The position numbers were made by a program, and so were the translations under genes. Under the pieces are notes generated by a model. That model was not told the DNA's origin, made no database searches, and saw only the letters and a program-made list of their open reading frames with translations. Of a stretch of 64,000 nucleotides of DNA, positions 18,009-26,890 are shown in pieces. Position 1 is the first letter of the stretch; each line of letters starts with the position of its first letter. Origin of the DNA: Granulicella sp. 5B5 (lineage in GTDB: Bacteria > Acidobacteriota > Terriglobia > Terriglobales > Acidobacteriaceae); NCBI RefSeq assembly GCF_014083945.1, contig NZ_CP046444.1, forward strand, positions 3,782,001-3,846,000. The letters are read 5' to 3'.

Positions 18009-18868
18009 CAGATACCGTCGTACACACTGCCACATCGAATCATGTGGAAGGAAGCTATGCCGATGTGCTCGGAGTGAAGGTGTCCGCGCTCAACATGGAT
18101 CAGGCAATACGTCAGACCGATGCATGGATTGCCTCGGGACAATGTGGCTTCATCTGCGTAACTGGCGTGCACGGAGTAATGGAAGCGCAGCGGGATCTTG
18201 AGTTTCTCCGCATCTTGAACAGTGCCATGCTCAATGCTCCGGACGGTATGCCGATGTCATGGGTTGGGCACCTGCAGGGATTCACAGAGATGGATCGCGT
18301 GTATGGGCCGGACTTTATGGCGGAGCTTTGTCGGCTTTCGGTGCCGCGCGGGTATCGGCACTTCCTGTACGGCGGTGATGAGGGTGTCGCGGAACTGCTG
18401 AGAAAATCGCTGGAAAGCAAATTCCCGGGGATCGAAGTGGTTGGAACGTTCACGCCTCCTTTTCGGGATCTTACTCGCGAAGAGGAGGCGCAACTGTGTG
18501 CTCAGATCGAAAGCACGAAACCCCACATCATGTGGATCGGACTGAGCACGCCAAAACAGGAGAGATTCATGGCACGTTATGTCGAGCGGCTCGGCGTGCC
18601 TTTGCTCGTGGGGGTAGGCGCTGCCTTCGATTATCACACCGGGCGCCTGCGCGATTGTCCACGTTGGATCAAGCGCGCAGGCCTGCAGTGGCTTCATCGA
18701 CTGTTCCAAGACCCGCGCCGTCTATGGAAGCGTTATGCGCGCAACAATCCGGAGTTCCTCTGGAAGATGACCTTGCAGCTCTTGCACCTGCGCTCATCTT
18801 TCGCCGTGCCGCGCGAACCGGTTGTAGCTGTCGATGCTTCAGCGTCGGCAGAGGGCCTTTCCAAATGA
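18005..18868 (+). CDS. WecG/TagA/CpsF-family (GT26) glycosyltransferase
   Basis: 287 residues, overlapping the previous gene by ATGA. The family motifs are visible: NAPDGMPMSWVG, in which the Asp is the proposed catalytic base, the middle RVYGPDF, and IGLSTPKQERFMA followed by GVGAAFDYHTG. GT26 enzymes add the second sugar (ManNAcA, ManNAc or a hexose) to the undecaprenyl-PP-linked primer, which fits its place right after the initiating transferase. It is the last gene of the core operon; TGACAA repeats for the next unit begin at its stop codon. Confidence 0.92.
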   Translation: MTDTVVHTATSNHVEGSYADVLGVKVSALNMDQAIRQTDAWIASGQCGFICVTGVHGVMEAQRDLEFLRILNSAMLNAPDGMPMSWVGHLQGFTEMDRVYGPDFMAELCRLSVPRGYRHFLYGGDEGVAELLRKSLESKFPGIEVVGTFTPPFRDLTREEEAQLCAQIESTKPHIMWIGLSTPKQERFMARYVERLGVPLLVGVGAAFDYHTGRLRDCPRWIKRAGLQWLHRLFQDPRRLWKRYARNNPEFLWKMTLQLLHLRSSFAVPREPVVAVDASASAEGLSK

Positions 18869-18935
18869 CAATCTCCTGACAATGAACAGACCATCGTGAG
18901 ACACGCAGCAATTCCTTCCTGGCTATCGTCTGGAT
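18866..18935 (+). promoter_or_regulatory. Four 11-bp-phased TGACAA repeats and -10-like element before the barrel/cytochrome unit
   Basis: TGACAA (18866), TGACAA (18877), and degenerate AGACCA (18888) and AGACAC (18899), each 11 bp apart. Nineteen bases on is TATCGT (18924-18929), and six bases later ATG 18936. The first hexamer overlaps the stop codon of the preceding gene. There is no ribosome-binding site before 18936, suggesting a leaderless transcript. Confidence 0.65.
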
Positions 18936-19991
18936 ATGGCTAGTTTCATTGCAGGCAGACCAAATTCAAAACGATTGAGCTGGTGGATGATGGCGGTCAT
19001 CGGATGTGTATGGCTTTGCCCGGTCCAGCGCTCGCAAGCACAAGATGTGCCACTCATCTCCGGTGGCTATGGCTTCTTCACAACCACGAACGCGGGTCAA
19101 ACCTCATATCTACCCATTGCAGAGCCGCTGCTGGCCGCTCCGATCGGCAAACATCTCTTGGTGGAGTCACGTGCTGGCATCGCCGAAGCTGTTTTCCCGA
19201 ACGGAACGAGAGGATACGACCACACCTTCAACGCCATACTTACCTACCTCCAGGCGGACTACATTGTTTCTCCACATCTGACCGTGGTTGGTGGGAGCTT
19301 CCTGATTCCGTTCAATACTTATAACGAACGGCTCTCACCGATCTGGATCGGCAACTTCCAGGACGCGCCCTTGGTCACAAGTCTTGGCTTGATGGGAACG
19401 GCAGCGGGTCTCGGCGGTCAGGTCCGTGGATCAGCGGTCTCCCGCGGCAAGTACTCCATTGATTACGTTGGATACTTCTCGGCCCGCAGCAAGCCCACGC
19501 AGTTTGCGGCGGAGCGCTCCGCTGGCGGCCGCTTAAGCATCTACTTTCCCGCGCAACGTCTTGAGGTTGGAACTTCCTATGGACGACTGCTACAGGGAAC
19601 GCAAGAGAACTTCTACGGATCGCACCTCTGGTGGGAGCCGAAGAGCACGGCCTTTCGCTTTCGTTCAGAGTATGCGCGTGGCCACCATGCTCAAGGTTAC
19701 TGGTTTGAAGCGGACTATCGCACACAGGCTTTTGGCGGTTTGGATAGCTGGGTTGGGCGCATTGAGCCTCTCTTTCGCATGCAGCAGACGTTTCGCCGCG
19801 ACGCGATCGTAAGCGATGGTCTGCCACTGGTGAACGTGCAGCGTGCGGACTTCGGACTCGACTATAACCTGCCGCACAACACCAGAATCCTCACAAGCTA
19901 CTCACGTCAGTTCTCTGCCAATGGCAATGCCAACATCTGGGAAACGGGCATCGTCTATCGGTTCCTTACGCCGGCATGGAAGGGGAAATAA
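18936..19991 (+). CDS. Outer-membrane beta-barrel protein of the EPS locus
   Basis: 351 residues. A signal peptide ends near AQA/QD (WWMMAVIGCVWLCPVQRSQAQ). The mature part is made of alternating amphipathic strands and ends in an aromatic-containing strand (ETGIVYRFLTPAWKGK), typical of an outer-membrane barrel though with a short extra tail. I do not recognise a named family. It comes directly before a small cytochrome c and a CuA protein, so it could be the porin of an electron-conducting or polymer-handling complex; that is inference. Its expression appears to be driven by the repeat-type promoter just upstream. Confidence 0.7.
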   Translation: MASFIAGRPNSKRLSWWMMAVIGCVWLCPVQRSQAQDVPLISGGYGFFTTTNAGQTSYLPIAEPLLAAPIGKHLLVESRAGIAEAVFPNGTRGYDHTFNAILTYLQADYIVSPHLTVVGGSFLIPFNTYNERLSPIWIGNFQDAPLVTSLGLMGTAAGLGGQVRGSAVSRGKYSIDYVGYFSARSKPTQFAAERSAGGRLSIYFPAQRLEVGTSYGRLLQGTQENFYGSHLWWEPKSTAFRFRSEYARGHHAQGYWFEADYRTQAFGGLDSWVGRIEPLFRMQQTFRRDAIVSDGLPLVNVQRADFGLDYNLPHNTRILTSYSRQFSANGNANIWETGIVYRFLTPAWKGK

Positions 19992-19993
19992 CG

Positions 19994-20317
19994 ATGTCTC
20001 TCAAGAAAAATCTGTTGCGCATTGCGCCGATGCTGCTGGTGCTCACGCTGTCCTTGATGGCAGCCCATGGTTTATCTCAGACAGTGATACAGTCGGCAGC
20101 ATCCACGCCAACTGGAGCGAAAGCGCCGAAGCACGCGACTGTACATGCTCAGGAAGATGAGGGCGCCCGTGTCTTCACGCAGAATTGCGCGCGCTGCCAC
20201 AATGCCCCAGACGGTTTCTCGCCGAGAATCTCTAGTACTGTAGTCCGTCACATGCGCATTCGTGCCTCGTTGAGCAAGCATGAAGAAGAAGAGTTACTGC
20301 GCTTCTTCAATCCGTAG
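19994..20317 (+). CDS. Small secreted c-type cytochrome (single heme)
   Basis: 107 residues from ATG 19994, preceded by AAGGGGAAATAACG. A signal peptide spans residues 1-29. One heme-binding CARCH is at 65-69, and M87 in VVRHMRIR is a likely axial ligand. The pattern NCARCHN, then HMRIRASL and a C-terminal EEEELLRFF helix, resembles small class I cytochromes that shuttle electrons in the periplasm. It begins three bases after the barrel gene and is followed after a 137-bp gap by the CuA protein and a second cytochrome. Confidence 0.8.
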   Translation: MSLKKNLLRIAPMLLVLTLSLMAAHGLSQTVIQSAASTPTGAKAPKHATVHAQEDEGARVFTQNCARCHNAPDGFSPRISSTVVRHMRIRASLSKHEEEELLRFFNP

Positions 20318-20454
20318 CACGCGCATCTGAAGTAAGCCCCATCAAACACCTGCATCCGCTCGGACGATGCTATCCATGACACACAACAAACGACTGCCGT
20401 CACATTGCTGTTGAATCTCGTGAAGTGCAGGACCCTGAATCGATTGGAGATACC

Positions 20455-20817
20455 ATGAAGAAATTACTGCAGTTGACGGCATTCGGTGCTGTTATTGTTC
20501 TTGGCATTGCTTTCACGCAGGTCGCGAAATCGCAAACCGAGCCGAGACGTATCGAGGTCACAGCGAAACGTTTCTCCTTTGAGCCGGCGGATATCACCGT
20601 CAAGAAGGGACAGCCTGTGACTATTGTTTTGCATAATATTGACACGGCGCACGGTCTTCGCTTTCGCGAACTGAACATAGATCTTCGCGCGCCTGCAAAG
20701 GGCACCGGTCAGGTCATGTTCACTCCTGAGAAAATTGGTGATTTCGTCGGCCATTGCTCGGTGTTCTGCGGCTCCGGCCACGGCTCGATGGAGCTGACGT
20801 TGCACGTGGTGGAGTAG
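20455..20817 (+). CDS. CuA-type cupredoxin (COX2/NosZ C-terminal-like), secreted
   Basis: 120 residues from ATG 20455, with GGAG six bases upstream. The N-terminus is a single hydrophobic export or anchor segment (residues 4-26). The cupredoxin fold carries a complete binuclear copper set: H66 in DTAHGLRF, then C101, C105, H109 and M112 in HCSVFCGSGHGSM. In oxidase subunit II and nitrous oxide reductase this CuA centre accepts electrons from cytochrome c. No oxidase subunit I or NosZ catalytic part is in the window, so it is a free CuA protein and probably an electron carrier between the two flanking cytochromes. Confidence 0.88.
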   Translation: MKKLLQLTAFGAVIVLGIAFTQVAKSQTEPRRIEVTAKRFSFEPADITVKKGQPVTIVLHNIDTAHGLRFRELNIDLRAPAKGTGQVMFTPEKIGDFVGHCSVFCGSGHGSMELTLHVVE

Positions 20818-20819
20818 AC

Positions 20820-21293
20820 ATGCGTCGTACGTTCGCTCTTTCACTTACGGCAGGAATTGCACTGGGATTGGCCGGTTGTAGGGCCAATCCCCCCAGCAAC
20901 TTCGAAACGAAGACCGTGGTCTTTGCGAAGCATCATATTTTTATCGGCAATAAGCGTGAACACAATCCACTGATGGACAACACGCAAACACGCACTGATG
21001 GTAAAGAAGCATTCTCCCATTACTGCGTTGCATGCCATGGAATGGACGGCCAGAACACTGGAGTTCCGTTCATTGACCACATCTCGCCGCCAATCCCCTC
21101 GCTCGCATCGCCCGAGGTTCAAAGTTACACCGACGGCCAACTAAAGTGGATTCTTGATAACGGCATCTGGCCCTCCGGCATGCCAGGCTCAAAGGGAACG
21201 TTGAGCGACGACGAACTGTGGTCCATCGTCGTCTATCTGCGGCATCTGCCACCCATTGGTAGTCAGGGCACGCCTGATATGTACACGCACTGA
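20820..21293 (+). CDS. Cytochrome c lipoprotein
   Basis: 157 residues from ATG 20820, two bases after the CuA stop. A lipobox LAGC puts the lipidated Cys at residue 20. The heme site CVACH is at 69-73, and M121 in SGMPG is the usual axial Met of class I cytochromes. The C-terminal DDELWSIVVYLRHLP helix is typical of cytochrome c553/cbb3-type domains. It should be anchored to a membrane facing the periplasm and exchange electrons with the CuA protein. An O-antigen polymerase gene follows closely, so the redox genes are embedded in the polysaccharide transcription unit. Confidence 0.88.
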   Translation: MRRTFALSLTAGIALGLAGCRANPPSNFETKTVVFAKHHIFIGNKREHNPLMDNTQTRTDGKEAFSHYCVACHGMDGQNTGVPFIDHISPPIPSLASPEVQSYTDGQLKWILDNGIWPSGMPGSKGTLSDDELWSIVVYLRHLPPIGSQGTPDMYTH

Positions 21294-21321
21294 CTAGTTG
21301 AGCTTCGACATGAGGAATGGG

Positions 21322-22608
21322 ATGATGATCGTATCTCAATCGGACGCGCACCAGGACGACAGGGTCACGGCAAGCCTTCCGCTCGTGGTGGGTTTCTTCT
21401 TCGCATTCCGCCTGCTCATCGTGCTGCTGTCGGTTCGGCTTTTCGGCGCCGATCCGCAGGTTGGTGTCGTAGCCAGTTTCACTATCAACATAGGGCTTCT
21501 CTTGCTGGTGCTTCTGCTCTCGTCGGATCGCCCCATGGTGCGCATTGGCGAACTGGCTCGCCTCGTGAGTGTCCGCTGGGCGCTTGCATTTCTGCTCTTT
21601 TCTGCGTGCAGCCTGCTCTGGACAGTTGCGGAGTCCAAGGCCGCGGCGATAGGTTATTGGACTGCGATGGCGTCGGATGTCGCGATAGTCTTCCTCTTGC
21701 TTCGCCGTGATCGCACTCCATGCGTCGTCAACTCCTTATTGAAAGGATTCGTCTACGGTGCCTGTATCGTCGCTGTGATTGCATGGCTGATGCCGACACA
21801 ATCGGATCTGCGCCTCGGGGATGAAGAACTCCTCGGGCCCAATCAGATCGGCTATCTCTGTGCCTTCGCTTTCTTCATGGCGCAATATTTGCAACGTCGC
21901 AAACAGGGCAGCTGGTACATGGCATCGCTGTTGCTCGCGGTCACATTGCTTCGCACATTCAGCAAGACGACGATTGCGGCGCTTCTGGCGGCAGGCGTTG
22001 TTCTCTTACTCAAAGATAAGGCTATGAGCCGGCGAACGAAGATTTGGATCATTGTGATCACCCTTGTCGTGATCGCAGCGTTCTCCACCATCATTCTTTC
22101 TTATGCGTCTGTGTACGCAAGCGAGGGCAACCAATCAGAGACCTTAAGCGGACGCTTCAGCATATGGGCGATCATCTTCGTCGAGGCAATCCAGCAACCC
22201 TGGATCGGACACGGCTTTCATTCGGTATGGCAGGTCATTCCCCCGATCGGCCCCGATAAGTTTGAGGCTCGCCATGCACATAACGAATTGCTGCAACAGT
22301 TTTACGCGTATGGTGCAGCGGGCATCGTTCTCCTGACGGGGGTCTATGGCAGCTTCTATCGACAAGTCAGGAAATTGCCTCCGGGATCAATGAGGGTTTT
22401 CTTTTGTTCTCTATTGCTTTTTGTGATCGTTCGCGGGCTTGCTGATACGGAGGCCTTCGATTTGTCTCTGCCGCTCTGGGCCATTATTCTCTTCAGCGCG
22501 TCCATCGAAGGAATGATACAAGACCGGGCACAGTATCGAATCCGAGGGCTAATAGCGCATCCTCGAGCCGATACAATGGGAGCATCATCGATCGTTATGG
22601 GATCTTAA
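21322..22608 (+). CDS. Wzy-type polymerase / O-antigen ligase family protein
   Basis: 428 residues from ATG 21322, chosen for GAGGA about six bases upstream (ATG 21310 is an alternative). About ten to twelve membrane helices with one large periplasmic loop around residues 260-320. That loop contains GRFSIWAIIFVEAIQQPWIGHGF and ARHAHNELLQQFYAYG, the Wzy_C/WaaL-type motif with conserved His and Asn. In this locus it most likely polymerises repeat units delivered by Wzx. Ligase activity is the alternative for this superfamily. It is the only Wzy candidate in the window. Confidence 0.85.
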   Translation: MMIVSQSDAHQDDRVTASLPLVVGFFFAFRLLIVLLSVRLFGADPQVGVVASFTINIGLLLLVLLLSSDRPMVRIGELARLVSVRWALAFLLFSACSLLWTVAESKAAAIGYWTAMASDVAIVFLLLRRDRTPCVVNSLLKGFVYGACIVAVIAWLMPTQSDLRLGDEELLGPNQIGYLCAFAFFMAQYLQRRKQGSWYMASLLLAVTLLRTFSKTTIAALLAAGVVLLLKDKAMSRRTKIWIIVITLVVIAAFSTIILSYASVYASEGNQSETLSGRFSIWAIIFVEAIQQPWIGHGFHSVWQVIPPIGPDKFEARHAHNELLQQFYAYGAAGIVLLTGVYGSFYRQVRKLPPGSMRVFFCSLLLFVIVRGLADTEAFDLSLPLWAIILFSASIEGMIQDRAQYRIRGLIAHPRADTMGASSIVMGS

Positions 22609-22712
22609 GTCTTAGGTTGACTTTCGACCGATGCGGAATGTCATTGCATTGTAACTTTTGCTCCATTTCCGGTGTCGTTAGAGAGGTGGGAGGCATAAAT
22701 CAAGGAAAATAT

Positions 22713-23468
22713 ATGTATGGAGTTATTTCAATGGTGAACGATGAAGAGCTTATAGAAGAGTTTGGACGCGACACCACGCACCTGCCGAATCTCGGTACGA
22801 TCCTGATCGTTGAGGACGATCCTCGCATGCAGAAGGTGCTGTATCGGATCTTCTCAGAGGAGCAGTACTCCGTTCTCGTTGCAGGCGACGGCCAAACGGC
22901 CCTTGAGATGTTTCGTCAGGCGCATCCGCTGGCGGTTGTGCTGGATCTGATTCTGCCGCATATCTCTGGCCGTGAGTTGTGCAACATGTTCAAGCAGGTC
23001 GCGCCGGAGACGCCTATCGTTATCCTGAGCGCGATCACCGACGTCACAGACAAGGTCCTGCTGCTGGAGTTGGGTGCGGATGACTATGTCACGAAGCCGT
23101 TCAGCCCACGCGAGTTGATGGCCCGCGTGCAGGCCGCAGTTCGCCGTCGCAACAAGCCCGCCCAGGCGACGGTCTACCACTTCGCCAATTGCGAGATCGA
23201 CTTCAAGAAAATGACGGTATTGCGTGACGGCAAATCCGTGGTGCTCACTGCTCACGAATTCAAGCTGCTAAAGTTCTTCACGGAAAATGTGGAACGCGTG
23301 CTCACACGCGAAGTTCTATTAAATGAGGTCTGGGGCTACAATTTCTTCCCAACGACCCGTACGGTCGATAACCAGATATTGAAGCTCCGGCAGAAGCTCG
23401 AGCCCGATCCTGCAAACCCTCGTCATCTCCTAACAATTTATGGAGCGGGATACAAGTTTGTACCGTAA
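22713..23468 (+). CDS. OmpR/PhoB-family response regulator
   Basis: 251 residues from ATG 22713 (AAGGA six bases upstream; ATG 22731 is also possible). Receiver domain: acidic pair E34/D35/D36, phospho-acceptor D78 in VVLDLILP, and K128 in VTKPF. A C-terminal winged helix follows, ending with TTRTVDNQILKLRQKLE and the hairpin IYGAGYKFVP. OmpR-type proteins bind direct repeats spaced by one helical turn, and such repeats occur upstream of at least six units in this locus, making it the prime candidate regulator. An imperfect TGTCA/TGTAA pair at 22639 and 22650 could be an autoregulatory site, but it is weak and reversed. The coding region overlaps the kinase gene by 29 bases. Confidence 0.93.
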   Translation: MYGVISMVNDEELIEEFGRDTTHLPNLGTILIVEDDPRMQKVLYRIFSEEQYSVLVAGDGQTALEMFRQAHPLAVVLDLILPHISGRELCNMFKQVAPETPIVILSAITDVTDKVLLLELGADDYVTKPFSPRELMARVQAAVRRRNKPAQATVYHFANCEIDFKKMTVLRDGKSVVLTAHEFKLLKFFTENVERVLTREVLLNEVWGYNFFPTTRTVDNQILKLRQKLEPDPANPRHLLTIYGAGYKFVP

Positions 23469-25335
23469 GAACCATATCGAGTTGCAATCAACAGATGAGG
23501 CAGCCGCAGGGGCCAACTCGTTGCGCTACGAGCCGGGCATACGGACTCATATACTCCTGGTGGTCGCCATGGCAGCCGTAATCGCGATTATCACCAGCCT
23601 GAGTCTGCTTCTGATCCGTCAGGGCCTGCAGGCGCAAATCACGGAGAACCTCACGCAAGACTTGAGTCATTCGGTGCGTTCTTTCCAGGATTTGCAAAAT
23701 GAGCGGCTGAACGATCTGCGGAGAGAGAACGCACTTCTCGCAGAGCTGCCAACGCTGAAGGCCCTCATGACGAGTGGCGATGAGGCTACGATTCGCAACG
23801 GTGCCACCGAGTTCTGGCATTTAAGCGGTGCCGATCTTTTTGTTCTGACGAATGCGGAAGGTCAGGTCCTCACGGCATACACGAAGGACGGCTCATCCGT
23901 ATCCAACCTGCAGGGTGATTTAGATACATTACTTGCATCCCCCGGCAAGCATTACCTTATCCACGGCAACTCGCTTTATGCCTGCGCTATCCGGCCCCTG
24001 TTCTTCGGTGCTGACGAGTCCGGCACCATACTCGGCTATGTGATCAGCGGCTCGGCGATCAATCGTTCCGTAGAGGAGATCAGCCGGCCGACCGGCGTGG
24101 ATGTCCTTTTTCTCAGCGGTGACCGCGTTGTGGCTGGCTCGCTTGCAAGGCTGTCAGGAAAGGATGCGGCCGCGCGGAAGCAATGGGTGAACCAGCAAGA
24201 AGGTGCATCGACCATCGTGAAGGTGGGCAACGCTCGATATCTATCGACCGCGGAAGACTTCTCCTCGGTGGCGACCGCTCCGCTCCGCCTCATTGTCCTG
24301 AAGTCTCTGGCACCGGCGGAGCAATGGATCAGCCGGATCAATCGGATGATTCTCGCTGTCGGGGCGGTCGCTCTGTGTGCCGGGACGATACTGATGATAT
24401 TTCTGTCCAGGTCCGTGACAAGACCGCTCGAAGAGCTCTCTCGCAGCGTGCTTGCCTTCGGAACGGGAGATGATACACGGGGTATTCCCAGCTCCGGAAC
24501 GCAGGAAATTCGCCATCTTGCCGTGGCGTTTGCCGGCATGCGGGTGGAAATCCAGCAGGCCCATGCCGCGTTACTCGAGTCGGAGAGGCTGGCGACGATA
24601 GGGCGAATGGCCAACTCCGTCTCGCACGACCTGCGTCACTACCTCGCTACGGTGTACGCGAACGCCGAGTTTCTCGCTTCTGACAACCTACCTCCGGCTG
24701 AAAGGGCTGAAATATTCAATGACATTCGTACGGCGGTGAATGGCACCACTGACATGATCGAGTCATTGCTGATCTTCAGTCGGTCCGGGAATATGGTTCG
24801 CCGTGCGCCGGAGTTGCTGGCCACCCTGCTTGAGCGCTCTGTCGGCCTTATGCGTCGTCACCCCGATGCTGCTAACGTTACAATTCGCACCCAATACGGA
24901 GATCCCACCGATACGGCCGTTATGGTGGACGGCAAGCAGATAGAGCGGGCGATCTACAATCTTCTACTGAACGCTTGTCAGGCACCGCGGCCAAGCGGCG
25001 TTCCGGCCACAGTGCTCATCACATTGGAGTCCGATGCAGGGATGATGATAGTCCGCGTCATCGACAATGGTATCGGCATCCCAGCCTCCATCAGGAATAA
25101 TCTCTTCGAGCCCTTTGTGAGTGAAGGCAAGCAGAAGGGAACAGGACTAGGGCTTACTCTTGTTCAGCGGGTGGCGCTCGATCACGGCGGCGACATACGC
25201 GTGAGGAGCAGTATCGAAGGCGAGACAATCTTCGAGATGCTGATTGCTCAGAATGTGAACGCAGCGCGGGAAACGAATGCAGTCGTCGCAGCTGATCAGC
25301 TCGTGCTGAAAGGAGAGGACCGTGTTCAGGCCTAA
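23440..25335 (+). CDS. Membrane sensor histidine kinase
   Basis: 631 residues starting inside the response regulator gene (ATG 23440). A membrane helix at about 37-60, a periplasmic sensor domain of about 240 residues, a second helix near 305-325, then a HAMP region, an H-box (H396 in VSHDLRHYLATVYANAEFL), and an ATPase domain with NLLLNACQA, VIDNGIGIP and GTGLGLTLV. The kinase and the upstream regulator form a two-component pair with coupled translation. The signal is unknown. The sensor domain resembles a double-Cache type by length, but I cannot assign a ligand. The gene overlaps the next porin-like gene by 14 bases. Confidence 0.92.
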   Translation: MERDTSLYRKNHIELQSTDEAAAGANSLRYEPGIRTHILLVVAMAAVIAIITSLSLLLIRQGLQAQITENLTQDLSHSVRSFQDLQNERLNDLRRENALLAELPTLKALMTSGDEATIRNGATEFWHLSGADLFVLTNAEGQVLTAYTKDGSSVSNLQGDLDTLLASPGKHYLIHGNSLYACAIRPLFFGADESGTILGYVISGSAINRSVEEISRPTGVDVLFLSGDRVVAGSLARLSGKDAAARKQWVNQQEGASTIVKVGNARYLSTAEDFSSVATAPLRLIVLKSLAPAEQWISRINRMILAVGAVALCAGTILMIFLSRSVTRPLEELSRSVLAFGTGDDTRGIPSSGTQEIRHLAVAFAGMRVEIQQAHAALLESERLATIGRMANSVSHDLRHYLATVYANAEFLASDNLPPAERAEIFNDIRTAVNGTTDMIESLLIFSRSGNMVRRAPELLATLLERSVGLMRRHPDAANVTIRTQYGDPTDTAVMVDGKQIERAIYNLLLNACQAPRPSGVPATVLITLESDAGMMIVRVIDNGIGIPASIRNNLFEPFVSEGKQKGTGLGLTLVQRVALDHGGDIRVRSSIEGETIFEMLIAQNVNAARETNAVVAADQLVLKGEDRVQA

Positions 25336-26890
25336 ACAGGCGAATCTTCTTCCTCGGATATCCATACGGATTGATATATGCGTCCTTTGCGCACTCAGTC
25401 TGCTGGCTCTGCCTTCTGTCATCGCGCAGACACCCGATCAGCCGAGCATCTCGCAACAGGTCGACAATCTCAAGCAGGCGATAGGAAGAACACAGGGGCA
25501 ATTGGAGGAGTCGCAGCGCCAACTCGACGAGCTGCGACGTCAGCTTGCGGCCCTCGAACAACGCCTGAAGAGCTCGACCTCGAGTCCGCCGCCCGCCAAC
25601 AATCCGAACGTAAGCTCTTCCTCCGTGCAGGAGCAAGCTAAGGTGGCCTCTGCCATCAGTGATATTCAGGAGCAGCAGTCGCTCCAGGAAGCTCAGATAG
25701 CCACGCATGAGCAGACCAAGGTGGAGAGTGAATCGAAATATCCTGTGAAGGTGACAGGACTCATCCTCTTCAATAGCTTCGTCAACACCGGAGCAGTCGA
25801 CATTCCCTCAACGCCAACAATCGCGATTGCAGGAAGCGGTAGTACGGGGGCAAGTGTTCGACAGACGGTGCTTGGGCTCGACGCGATGGGTCCCCATCTC
25901 TTCGGTGCGCGTAGCAGTGCAGATCTACGGATCGACTTCGAGGGTGCGACGCCGTCCTACTCCGTTGCAGGATATTCAGGTCCGTATGCGTCAACGGGCC
26001 TCCTGCGTCTGCGCACCGCGCATGCCGCTCTCACCTGGGATACGACGGAGGCCTACTTCTCTCTGGATCGGCCGATCATCAGCCCGGATGCACCGACATC
26101 TCTCACCGCCGTTGCGGAGCCTGCGCTTGCCTGGTCCGGAGATCTCTGGACATGGAACCCTCAACTCGGCATCACTCAGAACGTTCATCTTGGACAGAAA
26201 AGTACACTTCGTCTTCAGGCCGCACTTATCGACACGGGCGACGCTCCGCAGACACCGGTGGTAACGACTACCGCTACAGGGGTCGTCTCTCCCACCGCAG
26301 CGGAGCAGAGCCGTTGGCCGGGTATCGAAGCGCGCTTCGCGCTCTACGGCTCTGGCGACTCTGAGGAAGCGGACCACATCGGAGTGGGAGGTTATTTCTC
26401 AAAGCACGATACAACTTCCTATAACTTCGATGCTTGGGCAGCAACGCTTGACGCGCGCTTCCATCTGGCGAAAGGGTTTCAGCTCAGTGGCAATGCCTAC
26501 CGGGGCGCGGCTCTGGGTGGTCTCGGCGCTGGCGGGTATAAAGACTATGTAACGGCGGAGAGCGGCTCCTCCGGCGAGTATTATTCTCAAGCTCTCGACG
26601 ACGTGGGTGGCTGGGTCCAGGTGAAGAAAATCTTCACTCCGCGTTGGGAGGCAAACGCCGCATACGGTATCGACAATGTCTTTTCTCAGGAACTGCGTCG
26701 CTATATGACTGCTGGCACAGGTCCGTACCAAAACCTCGCTCGAAATTCGACCTACACAGGGAATGTCATCTTCCGTCCGAGCGCGTATCTACTCTTCTCC
26801 GTCGAATATAGACATATAGATAGTGCTCCCATCGTGGGCGCGCCCGCAATCAGCGATATCATCGGCCTTGCTGCGGGATATAAGTTTTGA
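25322..26890 (+). CDS. Porin-like outer-membrane protein with N-terminal coiled coil
   Basis: 522 residues from GTG 25322. A signal peptide ends around SVIAQ (residue 37). A strong coiled coil follows at about 45-85 (QVDNLKQAIGRTQGQLEESQ), a Ser/Pro/Asn linker, then about 350 residues of beta-barrel ending in the aromatic GLAAGYKF, the usual C-terminal signal of outer-membrane proteins. The arrangement recalls trimeric porins with a peptidoglycan-contacting coiled coil. It is translationally coupled to the kinase and to the cupredoxin gene, suggesting that the two-component system directly controls a porin/copper-protein pair. Confidence 0.75.
   Translation: MFRPKQANLLPRISIRIDICVLCALSLLALPSVIAQTPDQPSISQQVDNLKQAIGRTQGQLEESQRQLDELRRQLAALEQRLKSSTSSPPPANNPNVSSSSVQEQAKVASAISDIQEQQSLQEAQIATHEQTKVESESKYPVKVTGLILFNSFVNTGAVDIPSTPTIAIAGSGSTGASVRQTVLGLDAMGPHLFGARSSADLRIDFEGATPSYSVAGYSGPYASTGLLRLRTAHAALTWDTTEAYFSLDRPIISPDAPTSLTAVAEPALAWSGDLWTWNPQLGITQNVHLGQKSTLRLQAALIDTGDAPQTPVVTTTATGVVSPTAAEQSRWPGIEARFALYGSGDSEEADHIGVGGYFSKHDTTSYNFDAWAATLDARFHLAKGFQLSGNAYRGAALGGLGAGGYKDYVTAESGSSGEYYSQALDDVGGWVQVKKIFTPRWEANAAYGIDNVFSQELRRYMTAGTGPYQNLARNSTYTGNVIFRPSAYLLFSVEYRHIDSAPIVGAPAISDIIGLAAGYKF

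Noticed and set aside
22639-22654. TGTCA/TGTAA pair 11 bp apart before the response regulator as another operator
   Set aside because: Only two imperfect units, in the opposite orientation to all others and without the -10 spacing; at most a weak autoregulatory site.
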